Of a DNA stretch of 64,000 nucleotides, positions 49,597 to 58,396 are shown piece after piece. This DNA is from Aliirhizobium wenxiniae (lineage in GTDB: Bacteria > Pseudomonadota > Alphaproteobacteria > Rhizobiales > Rhizobiaceae). Every line of letters begins with the position of its first letter. Position 1 is the first letter of the stretch. The position numbers were made by a program, and so were the translations under genes. The stretch lies in the NCBI RefSeq assembly GCF_014201355.1, contig NZ_JACHEG010000007.1, positions 1 through 64,000 on the forward strand, read 5' to 3'. The notes beneath the pieces are model-generated. The model did not search any database, was not told the origin of the DNA, and was given only the letters and a program-made list of their open reading frames with translations.

Positions 49597-50850
49597 ATGC
49601 GTAAGTCAGTTCTGCTGGCCGGGCTCGTCGCCGGATTCAGCACTTTCGCGTTCAACGCGGCACAGGCAGTGGAAATCGAATACTGGCAGTATGTTTTCGA
49701 CACGCGCGTAAAGGCGATGGATCAGCTCATCGCCGACTTCCAGACGAAGAACCCTGACATAACGGTCAAGCAGGTTACCTTCCCCTATGCCGACTACCAG
49801 ACGCGCGTGATCGCCGCCAATATGGCAGGCAACGGTCCCGACGTGATGCAGCTTTTTTACGGCTGGCTCGACAAGTTCGTCGCCGGCGGCATTCTTCAGC
49901 CTCTACCAACCGATGCGTTCCCGCACGAAAAGATCGAGAAGGATTTCTTCCCGATCGTCAGCGCCATGAAGCGCGACGACAACTATTACGGCCTGCCGAC
50001 CGCCGTGCGCTCGCTCGCCGTCTTCTATAACAAGAAGCTGTTTACCGAAGCAGGCCTTGACCCGAACAAGCCGCCGCAGACGCTGGATGAATTCGTTGCC
50101 GCGGCCGAGAAGATTGCCAAGCATGATGCCGCCGGCAATGTCACCGTTGCGGGTTCAACGCTGGATATGACCGGACAGGATCACCAATGGTGGCGGGAAG
50201 TGCTGATCCGGCAGTTCGGCGGCGAACCCTATACCGACAACGATACCAAGGTTGCCTATAACAGCGAGGCAGGCGTTCAGGCGCTGAAATTCTACACCAG
50301 CCTGCAGACGGAAAAGAAGGTCGGCGCTGTCGGCTTCATGGACGAGGGACAGGCCGCGTTCCGAGCCGGCAAGGCCGGCATGACGATCGACGGCACATTC
50401 CGTCTCGGCGCCTTCTCGACTATCAAGGATTTCGAGTGGGGCGTGACCGAGCTGCCGGCCAACAAGGATGGGTTGCGTTCCAACTATGCCAGCTATTTCG
50501 CCAATGGCATCGGCGCCAAGACCACCGGCGAGGAACTGGAGGCATCGAAGAAATTCCTCACCTATCTCACTTCGCCGGAAGCGATGGCCATTTGGCTAAA
50601 GGTTGTTGGCGAACTGCCGGCCCTGCGCTCGGCGGCCTTGACGGACGCCAACCTAAAAGACCCGATCTACGGGCCGTTCCTGAAGGGGCTGGATTACGCC
50701 CATACGACAATGTTCAAGGATGAGCTCGGCCAACGCCAGAACGCCATCGACATGGTCAACCGCGTTCTCCTCGAAGGGCAATCGCCCGAGGATTCTCTCA
50801 AGCAGGCAGCAGAAGCCGAGCAGGAAATGATCGACGCGGCAAAGCCATAA
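49597..50850 (+). CDS. Sugar ABC importer, periplasmic binding protein (CUT1)
   Basis: Periplasmic binding protein of 417 residues (SBP_bac_1, MalE/UgpB class). A signal peptide ends at AAQAVE near residue 24. The mature N-terminus is VEIEYWQYVFDTRVKAMDQL, followed by the typical GNGPDVMQLFYGWLDKFVAG and PTAVRSLAVFYNKKLF segments. The ATG at 49597 follows GGAGGCTCAC; an ATG four codons upstream overlaps this ribosome binding site. It is the first gene of a six-gene operon. The substrate class is oligosaccharide or sugar derivative. Confidence 0.93.
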   Translation: MRKSVLLAGLVAGFSTFAFNAAQAVEIEYWQYVFDTRVKAMDQLIADFQTKNPDITVKQVTFPYADYQTRVIAANMAGNGPDVMQLFYGWLDKFVAGGILQPLPTDAFPHEKIEKDFFPIVSAMKRDDNYYGLPTAVRSLAVFYNKKLFTEAGLDPNKPPQTLDEFVAAAEKIAKHDAAGNVTVAGSTLDMTGQDHQWWREVLIRQFGGEPYTDNDTKVAYNSEAGVQALKFYTSLQTEKKVGAVGFMDEGQAAFRAGKAGMTIDGTFRLGAFSTIKDFEWGVTELPANKDGLRSNYASYFANGIGAKTTGEELEASKKFLTYLTSPEAMAIWLKVVGELPALRSAALTDANLKDPIYGPFLKGLDYAHTTMFKDELGQRQNAIDMVNRVLLEGQSPEDSLKQAAEAEQEMIDAAKP

Positions 50851-50878
50851 ACGCCGATCAGCGAAAGCGGAGTTGATG

Positions 50879-51832
50879 ATGGAATCGGACAATCTGCGGG
50901 GGGCGGCGGGCGGCCGCCCCGGCGGGACTGCGGCAGCCATGCCCGCGGACCGTCTCTCGATGCGCACCAAAAGGCTACTCTGGGTATGGGGATTTCTGGC
51001 AATCCCTGTCCTGTTTTACACAGTCATCCGCTTTTATCCGACATTTCAGGCCTTCTACCTGTCGATGACCAATTGGGATCTGGTGCGGCCGGCAAAATTT
51101 GTTGGTTTCGCTAATTACGTCAAACTGTTCAAGGATCCGCAATTCTGGAAGGTTTTTCGCAATACCTTCACCTATCTCATCATCGGCACGCCACTCAGCC
51201 TGCTGATCGCGTTCACGGTCGCATTCTTCCTCGACCGGGTGCGGTTCATGCACAACTTCATCCGGGCTCTCTATTTCCTGCCTTACCTGACCACCGCCGC
51301 GGCCATGGCCTGGGTATGGCGCTGGTTCTACCAGCCCCCACCGATCGGCGTGATCAACGACGTTCTGGCTCTGATCGGCATTCCGCAACAGCCCTTCATC
51401 CGATCAACCGACCAGGCGCTGTTCTCCATCATGGTCACGGCAATCTGGGCAGGGCTCGGCTTTCAGGTCATCATTTTCATGGCCGGACTGCGCGCCATCC
51501 CAACCACGTTTTATGAAGCAGCCCGGATCGATGGCCTCGGTGAATGGGCGATCCTGCGCAAGATCACCCTGCCGCTTCTGAAACCCACCACCGTTTTCCT
51601 CGTGGTCTTTTCATCGATCGCGTTCCTGCGGATTTTCGATCAGGTCTACAACATGACCACGAACGATCCCGGCGGTCCGCTGGGCTCGACCAAACCGCTG
51701 GTGCTGATGATCTACCAGACTGCCTTCGGTTCCTACGCCATGGGTTATGCGGCGGCACAAACGGTCGTGCTCTTCACCATCCTGCTGATCGTGTCGCTTC
51801 TGCAGCTCTGGATTTTGAGGGAAAAGAAATGA
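50879..51832 (+). CDS. Sugar ABC importer, permease 1 (MalF type)
   Basis: CUT1 permease of 317 residues with six membrane helices. Before the first helix there is a Gly/Ala-rich cytoplasmic stretch of about 20 residues. The EAA loop near residue 220 reads YEAARIDGLGEWAILRKITL. The start is set at 50879 because GGAG at 50869-50872 is six bases before it; ATG 50876 is equally in frame. It overlaps the second permease gene in ATGA. Confidence 0.92.
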   Translation: MESDNLRGAAGGRPGGTAAAMPADRLSMRTKRLLWVWGFLAIPVLFYTVIRFYPTFQAFYLSMTNWDLVRPAKFVGFANYVKLFKDPQFWKVFRNTFTYLIIGTPLSLLIAFTVAFFLDRVRFMHNFIRALYFLPYLTTAAAMAWVWRWFYQPPPIGVINDVLALIGIPQQPFIRSTDQALFSIMVTAIWAGLGFQVIIFMAGLRAIPTTFYEAARIDGLGEWAILRKITLPLLKPTTVFLVVFSSIAFLRIFDQVYNMTTNDPGGPLGSTKPLVLMIYQTAFGSYAMGYAAAQTVVLFTILLIVSLLQLWILREKK

Positions 51833-52671
51833 CCGATACGCCAGCACTTTCCCACGCCAATATCCGCCCAGGACGGATCATCATCTGGACGCTGCTCTTC
51901 ATCGGCGGACTGATCATGATCTCGCCGCTCCTGTTCATGTTTTCGACCTCGCTCAAAACCGCCGATCAGGTCTATGATCTTCGTCTGATCCCGGCAGCAC
52001 CCACACTCGCCAACTACATCTCGGTTCTGGCCGATGGCCGGTTCATGCGGTGGTTCCTCAATTCCATGTTTGTGGCCGTCACCGTCACGATATCCAACTG
52101 CTTCTTCGACAGTCTGGTCGGCTACACGCTTGCCAAATTCGAGTTTCGTGGCCGTTATTTCGTTTTCATCGCCATTCTGTCGACACTGATGATCCCGACC
52201 GAGATGCTGGTCATTCCGTGGTACCTGATGTCCAGCCAGCTCGGCTGGCTGGATAGCTACTGGGGCATCATGTTTCCCGGCATGATGACCGCCTTCGGCA
52301 CATTCCTGATGAAGCAGTTCTTCGAGACCGTTCCCAACAATTTCATCGAGGCTGCGCGCGTTGATGGCCTCAACGAATTCCAGATTTGGTGGAAAGTGGC
52401 GATGCCGCTGGTCACGCCGGCACTCTCAGCACTTGCCATCTTCACGTTCCTCGGCAACTGGACTGCCTTCTTCTGGCCTTTGATCGTCACCACCAGCAAG
52501 GAGCTCTATACGCTGCCGGTCGGTCTTTCGAGCTTCGCCGTCGAACAATCCATCCAGTGGGAAATGATCATGACGGGTGCCGCGATCGCCACCCTTCCCA
52601 CCCTCATCGTCTTCCTCGTCCTGCAGCGCTACATCGTCCGCGGTGTGATGCTCGCCGGCCTGAAAGGATAA
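51829..52671 (+). CDS. Sugar ABC importer, permease 2 (MalG type)
   Basis: CUT1 permease of 280 residues with six helices. The EAA loop reads FIEAARVDGLNEFQIWWKVA near residue 185 and the family segment TLMIPTEMLVIPWYLM precedes it. It ends in RGVMLAGLKG, the typical MalG C-terminus. The ATG overlaps the preceding stop, so the two channel halves are made together. It is followed after only four bases by the lyase gene. Confidence 0.93.
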   Translation: MTDTPALSHANIRPGRIIIWTLLFIGGLIMISPLLFMFSTSLKTADQVYDLRLIPAAPTLANYISVLADGRFMRWFLNSMFVAVTVTISNCFFDSLVGYTLAKFEFRGRYFVFIAILSTLMIPTEMLVIPWYLMSSQLGWLDSYWGIMFPGMMTAFGTFLMKQFFETVPNNFIEAARVDGLNEFQIWWKVAMPLVTPALSALAIFTFLGNWTAFFWPLIVTTSKELYTLPVGLSSFAVEQSIQWEMIMTGAAIATLPTLIVFLVLQRYIVRGVMLAGLKG

Positions 52672-52675
52672 AGCC

Positions 52676-54190
52676 ATGGCGGACAAAGACCCGCGCCTTT
52701 CCGACACAAGCAAGTTTCCCGATCCGGTCTACAAGGAAACGGTACTGCGCCCGCTCTTCGATGGTGCAAGGAACCATCATGTCGACGGCTTTCGTCGCAT
52801 CGATCGCGCCCATCTGGTGATGCTTGCCGAAACCGGTATTCTTGATCGGACAATTAGCGCAAGGATCGCCGAAGCCCTCGTTGCAATAGACAAAGAGGTC
52901 GACCCGGCGACGCTGGTCTATACCGGCGAAGTCGAAGACTTTTTCTTCCTGATCGAGAAAGAATTGAAGGCTCGCCTCGGCATCGATATCGCCGGTCGTC
53001 TGCATACGGCACGCTCGCGCAACGATATAGACCACACGCTCTTCAAGATCGGCCTGAAAGAGAAGATCGACGTGCTGATGTCGAAGGCACGGACACTTCT
53101 TGCCGCGATGATCGATGCGGCGGACCGGCAGAAATCGACACTCATCGTTGCCTATACCCACGGCCAGCCGGCACAGCCTACGACGTTCGGACACTATCTT
53201 TCCGCCGCAATCGAGGTGCTGATCCGCGATATCGAGCGGTTCTCCGACGCACGGCGCATTGTCGATCTGTCGCCTATGGGTGCTGCGGCGATCACCACCT
53301 CGGGCTTTCCGATCGACCGGGCGCGGGTCGCGCAACTGCTCGGCTTTTCCGCACCCTTGCGCAATTCCTATTCCTGCATCGCGGCCGTGGACTACACGAC
53401 ATCGACCTATTCGGCGATAGAACTGATGTTCCTGCATCTCGGCCGTCTTATTCAGGATTTCCAGTTCTGGACGAGCTTCGAGGTCGGCCAGATTTACGTA
53501 CCGAACGCACTGGTGCAGATTTCCTCGATCATGCCGCAGAAGCGCAATCCGGTGCCGATCGAGCATCTGCGGCACCTGGCAAGTCAGACCTTCGGTCGTG
53601 CCCGCACCGTACTGGATGTGATGCACAACACGCCATTCACCGATATGAACGACAGCGAGGGAGAAACCCAGGGCATGGGCTACGAGGCATTCGCCTCGGC
53701 CGCCCGCGTGCTCGACCTTCTGGCCGCATTGATCGCCCAGATCAGCATCGATCCGGAGCGGGTGGACCAGAACATCCGCCGCTCCTGCATCACCATCACC
53801 GAACTTGCCGATTCCCTGGTTCGCATCGAGGGTCTGTCCTTCCGTGAGGCACACGAAATCGCCGCGGCCACGGCCAAAAGCGTCGTCGCGGCGAAGGGCA
53901 GTCTGGTGGATGATGGCTACGCTCCGTTCACTGAGGCCTTCAAACATTCAACTGGCCGCAATCCATCCCTGTCTCTCGGTAAATTCGAAGAGATCGTCTC
54001 GCCGGAGCATTTCGTCGCGGTGCGCAGCCGCTTCGGTGGTCCGGCACCCGAACCGATGCAGGCAGCGCTTACCGCCTATCGCGAGCGCCTCTCGTCCTTT
54101 GATACCGAGGCGAAACAGATCGAGCGCAACGAGGCCGCCGCCGCCGCCGAACTTGAAGACAAATTCGCCGCACTGATGGGAGACCGCTGA
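52676..54190 (+). CDS. Argininosuccinate lyase-like enzyme in a sugar importer operon
   Basis: Fumarase/aspartase-superfamily lyase of 504 residues. The superfamily signature loop SSIMPQKRNPVPIE is intact near residue 280 and carries the catalytic Ser. Other conserved elements are LHTARSRND near residue 103 and YTHGQPAQPTTFGHYL near 160 with the catalytic His. Two features of true ArgH are missing: the N-terminal LWGGRF motif, and the Gln after SRND, here Ile. It is therefore likely to release fumarate (or a related unsaturated acid) from another amine-dicarboxylate adduct. It is inserted between permease and ATPase genes of a CUT1 importer, coupled to the latter (TGATG). Substrate is unknown. 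Confidence 0.85.
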   Translation: MADKDPRLSDTSKFPDPVYKETVLRPLFDGARNHHVDGFRRIDRAHLVMLAETGILDRTISARIAEALVAIDKEVDPATLVYTGEVEDFFFLIEKELKARLGIDIAGRLHTARSRNDIDHTLFKIGLKEKIDVLMSKARTLLAAMIDAADRQKSTLIVAYTHGQPAQPTTFGHYLSAAIEVLIRDIERFSDARRIVDLSPMGAAAITTSGFPIDRARVAQLLGFSAPLRNSYSCIAAVDYTTSTYSAIELMFLHLGRLIQDFQFWTSFEVGQIYVPNALVQISSIMPQKRNPVPIEHLRHLASQTFGRARTVLDVMHNTPFTDMNDSEGETQGMGYEAFASAARVLDLLAALIAQISIDPERVDQNIRRSCITITELADSLVRIEGLSFREAHEIAAATAKSVVAAKGSLVDDGYAPFTEAFKHSTGRNPSLSLGKFEEIVSPEHFVAVRSRFGGPAPEPMQAALTAYRERLSSFDTEAKQIERNEAAAAAELEDKFAALMGDR

Positions 54191-55233
54191 TGTCGACGAT
54201 TGAACTGACAAAACTGATCAAGCGCTACGGCAAGGTCGAGGCGGTCAAGGGCATAGACCTTGCGATTGCCGATGGCGAATTCGTCGTCTTCGTCGGCCCG
54301 TCCGGCTGCGGCAAATCCACGACGCTCAGAATGATCGCAGGGCTTGAGGAAATCTCAGGCGGCACGCTGAGGATCGGGGATGAAGTGGTCAACGAGCGCG
54401 AGCCGAAACAGCGCAATATTGCTATGGTCTTCCAGAATTACGCGATCTATCCGCATATGACGGTGCGCCAGAATATCGGCTTCGGGCTTTACACATCTAA
54501 ACTCGACAAGGCCGAAAAGAACCGCCGGATCGAAGAAGCCGGGCGTATTCTGGGGCTGGAAGCCTTGCTCGATCGACGCCCTGCGGCACTTTCCGGTGGC
54601 CAACGCCAACGCGCCGCGATCGGCCGCGCGATGGTGCGCAATCCATCCGCTTTTCTCTTCGATGAGCCTCTTTCCAACCTGGATGCGCAACTCCGCTCGC
54701 AGATGCGCATCGAGATAAAGCGTCTGCATCAGCGGCTTAAAACGACCACTGTCTACGTCACCCATGACCAGGTCGAGGCAATGACCATGGCCGACCGGAT
54801 CGTGGTGATGAGAGATGGACATATCCTGCAGGTCGGCACGCCCACAGAGCTTTACGAGAGCCCGGTAGACATGTTTACCGCCCGTTTTATCGGCAGTCCG
54901 TCGATGAACCTGCTGCCGGGCAGCAAGTGTTCCATAATGGCCTCAACCGCAACGGAAGGCGATATCCTTATCGGCGTTCGCCCGCATGACCTTATCGCCC
55001 GCGCGACGGCAACGGATGAGAAGACGGACCTTAGTTTAACGGGAACGGTCACCGCAGTCGAACCGCTCGGTCCCGAGACACTGGTTCATCTGGATATCGA
55101 TGGCACGGCAATCATCGCCACGGCAAAGGACAAGTTCGTGCCAGCGGTGGGCAGCACCCTCACCTGCACGGCCGCTCGCGGTAGCCTTTACCTCTTCGAC
55201 GCCAAGACAGAGAAACTCCTGAGCCGCTCATGA
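54190..55233 (+). CDS. Sugar ABC importer, ATPase (MalK/UgpC type)
   Basis: ATPase of 347 residues. Walker A is GPSGCGKST near residue 37, Q-loop FQNYAIYPH, signature LSGGQRQRAAIGRAM, Walker B FLFDEPLSNLD and switch His in VYVTHDQVEAM. The C-terminal TOBE/MalK regulatory domain starts near residue 235 and includes LIGVRPHDL. It overlaps the lyase stop by one base and the kinase start by four. It serves the CUT1 importer. Confidence 0.93.
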   Translation: MSTIELTKLIKRYGKVEAVKGIDLAIADGEFVVFVGPSGCGKSTTLRMIAGLEEISGGTLRIGDEVVNEREPKQRNIAMVFQNYAIYPHMTVRQNIGFGLYTSKLDKAEKNRRIEEAGRILGLEALLDRRPAALSGGQRQRAAIGRAMVRNPSAFLFDEPLSNLDAQLRSQMRIEIKRLHQRLKTTTVYVTHDQVEAMTMADRIVVMRDGHILQVGTPTELYESPVDMFTARFIGSPSMNLLPGSKCSIMASTATEGDILIGVRPHDLIARATATDEKTDLSLTGTVTAVEPLGPETLVHLDIDGTAIIATAKDKFVPAVGSTLTCTAARGSLYLFDAKTEKLLSRS

Positions 55234-56129
55234 TGACCGATACAGACAAGCGGTCCGCGGTGTTAAGCATCGGGCGGATCTATTGCGACCTCATCTTCAC
55301 CGGTCTCGAGGAGCTTCCGGTGCTCGGGCGCGAACTCTTTGCCGACAATATGAGGATAGCAGCCGGTGGTGGCGCCTTCATTTCGGCTGCCCATATGATC
55401 CATGCCGGGCGTAAGGCCGCGCTCGTGGCGAGGCTTGGAACCGACGCGCTTTCTTCCGATGCAGGTAGACAGATTCAGGCGAGTGGTGTGGATCTGCGTT
55501 TTGTCGAACATTCGGCTGACGCGGGTCCACAGGTGACGGTGGCAGCTGTCATAGACGAGGAACGGGCATTTCTGACCCGTCGGGCTGGCGCCGCCATGCC
55601 TTCAACACTGGATGAAGCCCTGAACTGGCCTGAAGCGAAGCACCTGCACATCGCCGAATATGCAACGCTCCATGAAATCCCTGCACTTGTCCATCTGGCC
55701 AAAAACAGAGGCCTTAGCGTCTCGCTCGATCCGAGCTGGGACGCCGCACTGATCTATGACAAGGGCCTGCTTCAGGCCTGCACCGGTGTCGATCTTTTTC
55801 TGCCCAACCTCGAAGAGGCGGAAGCCATCACGGGCTCGGCCTCTCCGGAAAAAGCAATGCTCATGCTCTCCGCCACTTTTCCACACGTCGCCCTGAAGGG
55901 TGGCGCGCAAGGGGCATGGAGCATGTCGGACGGCGTGGTACTTCATGCGGCGGCCGAAGCGGTACCTGTGGTGGACACAACCGGCGCCGGCGATGCATTC
56001 AACGCCGGTTTTATCCATGCATGGCTGGACGGCAAACCTCATCTCGCCTGCCTGACAGCCGGCATCCAATCGGGGAGCCTTGCGGTGCAATCGGCAGGCG
56101 GCTTCGACACGTCGCTCGGGCAGCCGTAG
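55230..56129 (+). CDS. PfkB-family carbohydrate kinase
   Basis: Ribokinase-like sugar kinase of 299 residues. The N-terminal substrate region has AAGGGAFISAAHMIHAGRKA, and the active site DTTGAGDAFNAGF near residue 250 has the catalytic Asp and anion hole. FLPNLEEAEAITG is the second family motif. It starts inside the ATPase stop (ATGATG), so it is the last gene of the six-gene operon. It probably phosphorylates the sugar part released after import, lyase and deacylase steps. The order of those steps is not determined. Confidence 0.9.
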   Translation: MMTDTDKRSAVLSIGRIYCDLIFTGLEELPVLGRELFADNMRIAAGGGAFISAAHMIHAGRKAALVARLGTDALSSDAGRQIQASGVDLRFVEHSADAGPQVTVAAVIDEERAFLTRRAGAAMPSTLDEALNWPEAKHLHIAEYATLHEIPALVHLAKNRGLSVSLDPSWDAALIYDKGLLQACTGVDLFLPNLEEAEAITGSASPEKAMLMLSATFPHVALKGGAQGAWSMSDGVVLHAAAEAVPVVDTTGAGDAFNAGFIHAWLDGKPHLACLTAGIQSGSLAVQSAGGFDTSLGQP

Positions 56130-56213
56130 CGACGAAGTGCGCGTCGTAGCCACCTCAGGCGCATGCTATAAAGTTACTGTTGAAGAGGCACGCCACTACG
56201 ACAGGAGGAAAAA

Positions 56214-56678
56214 ATGGGTGTTCGAGTCAAGGATATCATGACGCGGAACGTGGTCACGGTCTCGCCGGATGCTACGTTGAAAGAGATCGCGGGGCTTCTC
56301 GTGAAGCACTCCGTCAGCTCTGTCCCGGTTTGCGACGAAGCCGGACGGGTTGTCGGCATCATCAGCGAACGTGATCTCCTGCGCCCCTTTGGCAAGACTA
56401 TCGCCCAGCGCCGGGACTGGTGGATTTCGGTACTCGCCCAAGGCAATGATCTTGAGCCTCAGTTCGAAACGCTGATCGGTGTCGACCAGCATCGTGCAGC
56501 TCTTTTGATGACACAACCGGTGAGGACGATCGAAGAAGAGACCGAACTCAGCGATCTCGCCGAAATAATGTCGCAGCACGATATCAAACGCCTACCGGTC
56601 CTTCGTGACGAACGCCTCGTCGGCATTGTAAGCCGCGCAGACGTGGTCAGAGCGATTGCGGGTCTGGATGCTGCGTAA
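56214..56678 (+). CDS. Tandem CBS-domain protein
   Basis: Protein of 154 residues made of two CBS motifs forming one Bateman module. CBS1 runs from about 8 to 60 (VKDIMTRNVVTVSPDATLKE; GRVVGIISERDLLRP) and CBS2 from about 95 to 150 (LLMTQPVRTIEEETELSDL; RLVGIVSRADVVRA). Such small proteins bind adenine nucleotides and tune other enzymes or serve as energy sensors. AGGAGGAAAAA precedes the ATG. A TATAAA at about 56167 could be part of its promoter. It stands alone between the importer operon and the receiver pair. Confidence 0.92.
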   Translation: MGVRVKDIMTRNVVTVSPDATLKEIAGLLVKHSVSSVPVCDEAGRVVGIISERDLLRPFGKTIAQRRDWWISVLAQGNDLEPQFETLIGVDQHRAALLMTQPVRTIEEETELSDLAEIMSQHDIKRLPVLRDERLVGIVSRADVVRAIAGLDAA

Positions 56679-56688
56679 GCCAGCGATA

Positions 56689-56721
56689 CTCAGCAGTCAT
56701 TTTGGCAGACGACCTGCTGAG
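56689..56721. terminator. Weak hairpin between convergent genes
   Basis: CTCAGCAG (56689-56696) pairs with CTGCTGAG (56714-56721) around 17 bases, between the CBS gene and the converging receiver gene. The loop is long and T tracts are poor, so termination is uncertain. Confidence 0.35.
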
Positions 56722-56725
56722 CCGC

Positions 56726-57097
56726 TCAGCGAACCGCACGCAGCCGCTTGATTTCATCGACCAGACGCTGCGGATGATAAGGTTGATCCAGCGGTCCCTG
56801 TTCGCAGAGATCGCCGGCGACCTGCGCAGTTTTAACCAGAGATTGCGTCAGAATGATCTCGATATCTAAATGTCGTGAACGGATATAGGTAGAAAGATCG
56901 AAGCCGGTCCCATCCCGCATCTGGGTATCGGAAACAACAACATCGACCTCGTAGTGTCCGATCGCAATTCTCGCATCGTCAAAACCGGTTGCCTCGATAA
57001 CGCTATAGCCGCACTCACGCAGATATTTGGCGATCATCGAGCGCTGCAGGGCATCGCTGCTCGCAACCAGGATCGTCTCGACTTCGTCAGCCTGCAT
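56726..57097 (-). CDS. Single-domain receiver protein, partly degenerate
   Basis: Stand-alone receiver domain of 123 residues with no output domain. The acceptor Asp57 is present in VVVSDTQMRDG and Thr84 fits the switch position. However, the acidic pair that binds Mg, normally ED or DD, reads ASSD, and the invariant Lys before Pro is Gln105 in PLDQPYHP. It may therefore phosphorylate poorly or act in a phosphorylation-independent way. It overlaps the upstream receiver gene by 11 bases, so the two are co-expressed. Confidence 0.85.
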   Translation of the reverse strand: MQADEVETILVASSDALQRSMIAKYLRECGYSVIEATGFDDARIAIGHYEVDVVVSDTQMRDGTGFDLSTYIRSRHLDIEIILTQSLVKTAQVAGDLCEQGPLDQPYHPQRLVDEIKRLRAVR

Positions 57098-57497
57098 TTC
57101 GGTCTGCCTCCATCAGCTTGATCAGGGTTTCACCCACATTCCAAAGCGGCTTTACCACCATGAGTTCAAACAAATGCGGGTCGATAGGCCGATCGGCACG
57201 ATCCTCCGACATGATCACTATTTTCATTTCGGAATGAGCTGATCGCACATAACGCGCCAAATCCAGCCCGTCCGCCTGTCCCGGCATATCGATGTCGGTC
57301 ACAAGAAGATCAAAGGTCACTCTGTAGCGCAGCAGTTCCATGGCCTCGTCAGCGGAAGATACTTCCACGACTTCCCAGCCCAGCCGCCGCATGCTGTCGG
57401 CGGCATCAAGGCGAAGGAGAAACTCATCTTCGGCAATGAGAACGCGTGTAAGATCTTTCACCGCCCCCACTGACCCGGAAAAAAATGCAGGTAACAT
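57087..57497 (-). CDS. Single-domain receiver protein
   Basis: Stand-alone receiver domain of up to 136 residues. The core begins RVLIAEDEFLLRLDA with the acidic triad, the acceptor is Asp68 in LLVTDIDMPG and the Lys is in VVKPL. It has no DNA-binding domain, like CheY or DivK. The start could also be a GTG at 57461 (VKDLTRVLIAED), which has GGGGGC in front. It overlaps the degenerate receiver gene downstream. No kinase gene is adjacent, so partner and role are open. Confidence 0.87.
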   Translation of the reverse strand: MLPAFFSGSVGAVKDLTRVLIAEDEFLLRLDAADSMRRLGWEVVEVSSADEAMELLRYRVTFDLLVTDIDMPGQADGLDLARYVRSAHSEMKIVIMSEDRADRPIDPHLFELMVVKPLWNVGETLIKLMEADRNAG

Positions 57498-57616
57498 TCC
57501 GCCTAGCCCTCACGTTCAGGTATCAGAATTCCCGAAACCATCTTTGGTTCCTCAACTTTGCGACCGAGACTATCTCGAGAATGACGTTGCCCCGAAGCCG
57601 TGAGCCGGGACGTGGA

Positions 57617-58396
57617 TCAGTAGGGCACGATCATTGGCCGCCCGGTTAACGGATCCGGCATGACCAGAGCTCTCAGCCCGAAAGCAGCTTGCAGATTGTC
57701 CGGCGTGATGACCTCTTCCGGAGTGCCTTCCGCCACCAATCCATTCGCACCGAAAAGAAAGAGGTGATCGGAAAACCGCACGGCCAGATTAAGATCATGG
57801 AGTACGGTGACAACTGTCGTTCCATGATCGCGATTACGTTTTTGCAACAGGGAAAGGACTTCCAGCTGATGTGCAAGATCAAGCCAAGTCGTTGGCTCGT
57901 CGAGCAAGAGATAAGGCGTGTTCTGTGCCAGCACGAGCGCGATCCATGCCCGTTGGCGCTGGCCACCGGACAATTCGTCGATAGGCCGCTCGGCCAGATC
58001 GCTCAGCCCGACCTGTTGCAATGCCTGCGCGCAGATCGAGGCGTCCTCCTCGCTCCATGGCGCAAGCAGCCCGCGCCAGGGTGTTCGGCCGCGTCTGACA
58101 AGATCCGAGACAGTAATACCTTCCGGCGCCTTGGGCGATTGCGGCAGGATGGACAGACGGCGCGCCAGTGTACGCGTATCGATCTTGCCGATATCGTCTC
58201 CTGAAAGACGCACCTGACCGGAAGCCGGAGCAATAAGCCGCGCGAGGGCCTTGAGAAAGGTCGACTTGCCGCAACCGTTGGGTCCGAGGATGGACGTCAC
58301 CCGCTGATCGGGCACAGCAATCGAAAGCTCGCGGATCACCACACGCTCGCGATAACCAAGCGTGAGGGACGTGGTGGTCAGCCCGTTTCCGGTCAT
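57617..58396 (-). CDS. Siderophore ABC importer, ATPase (FepC/FhuC type)
   Basis: ATPase of 259 residues. Walker A GPNGCGKST near residue 40, Q-loop LPQSPKAPEG, signature ELSGGQRQRAWIALVLAQ, Walker B YLLLDEPTTWLD and the switch His in VVTVLHDLNLA are typical of ferric siderophore and cobalamin importers. The ATG at 58396 follows AGGAG and overlaps the permease stop in ATGA. It is the last gene of the operon. Confidence 0.93.
   Translation of the reverse strand: MTGNGLTTTSLTLGYRERVVIRELSIAVPDQRVTSILGPNGCGKSTFLKALARLIAPASGQVRLSGDDIGKIDTRTLARRLSILPQSPKAPEGITVSDLVRRGRTPWRGLLAPWSEEDASICAQALQQVGLSDLAERPIDELSGGQRQRAWIALVLAQNTPYLLLDEPTTWLDLAHQLEVLSLLQKRNRDHGTTVVTVLHDLNLAVRFSDHLFLFGANGLVAEGTPEEVITPDNLQAAFGLRALVMPDPLTGRPMIVPY

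Noticed and set aside
52604..53947. 447-codon open frame on the minus strand
   Set aside because: It is antisense to the lyase, which has intact superfamily motifs; the antisense product resembles nothing.
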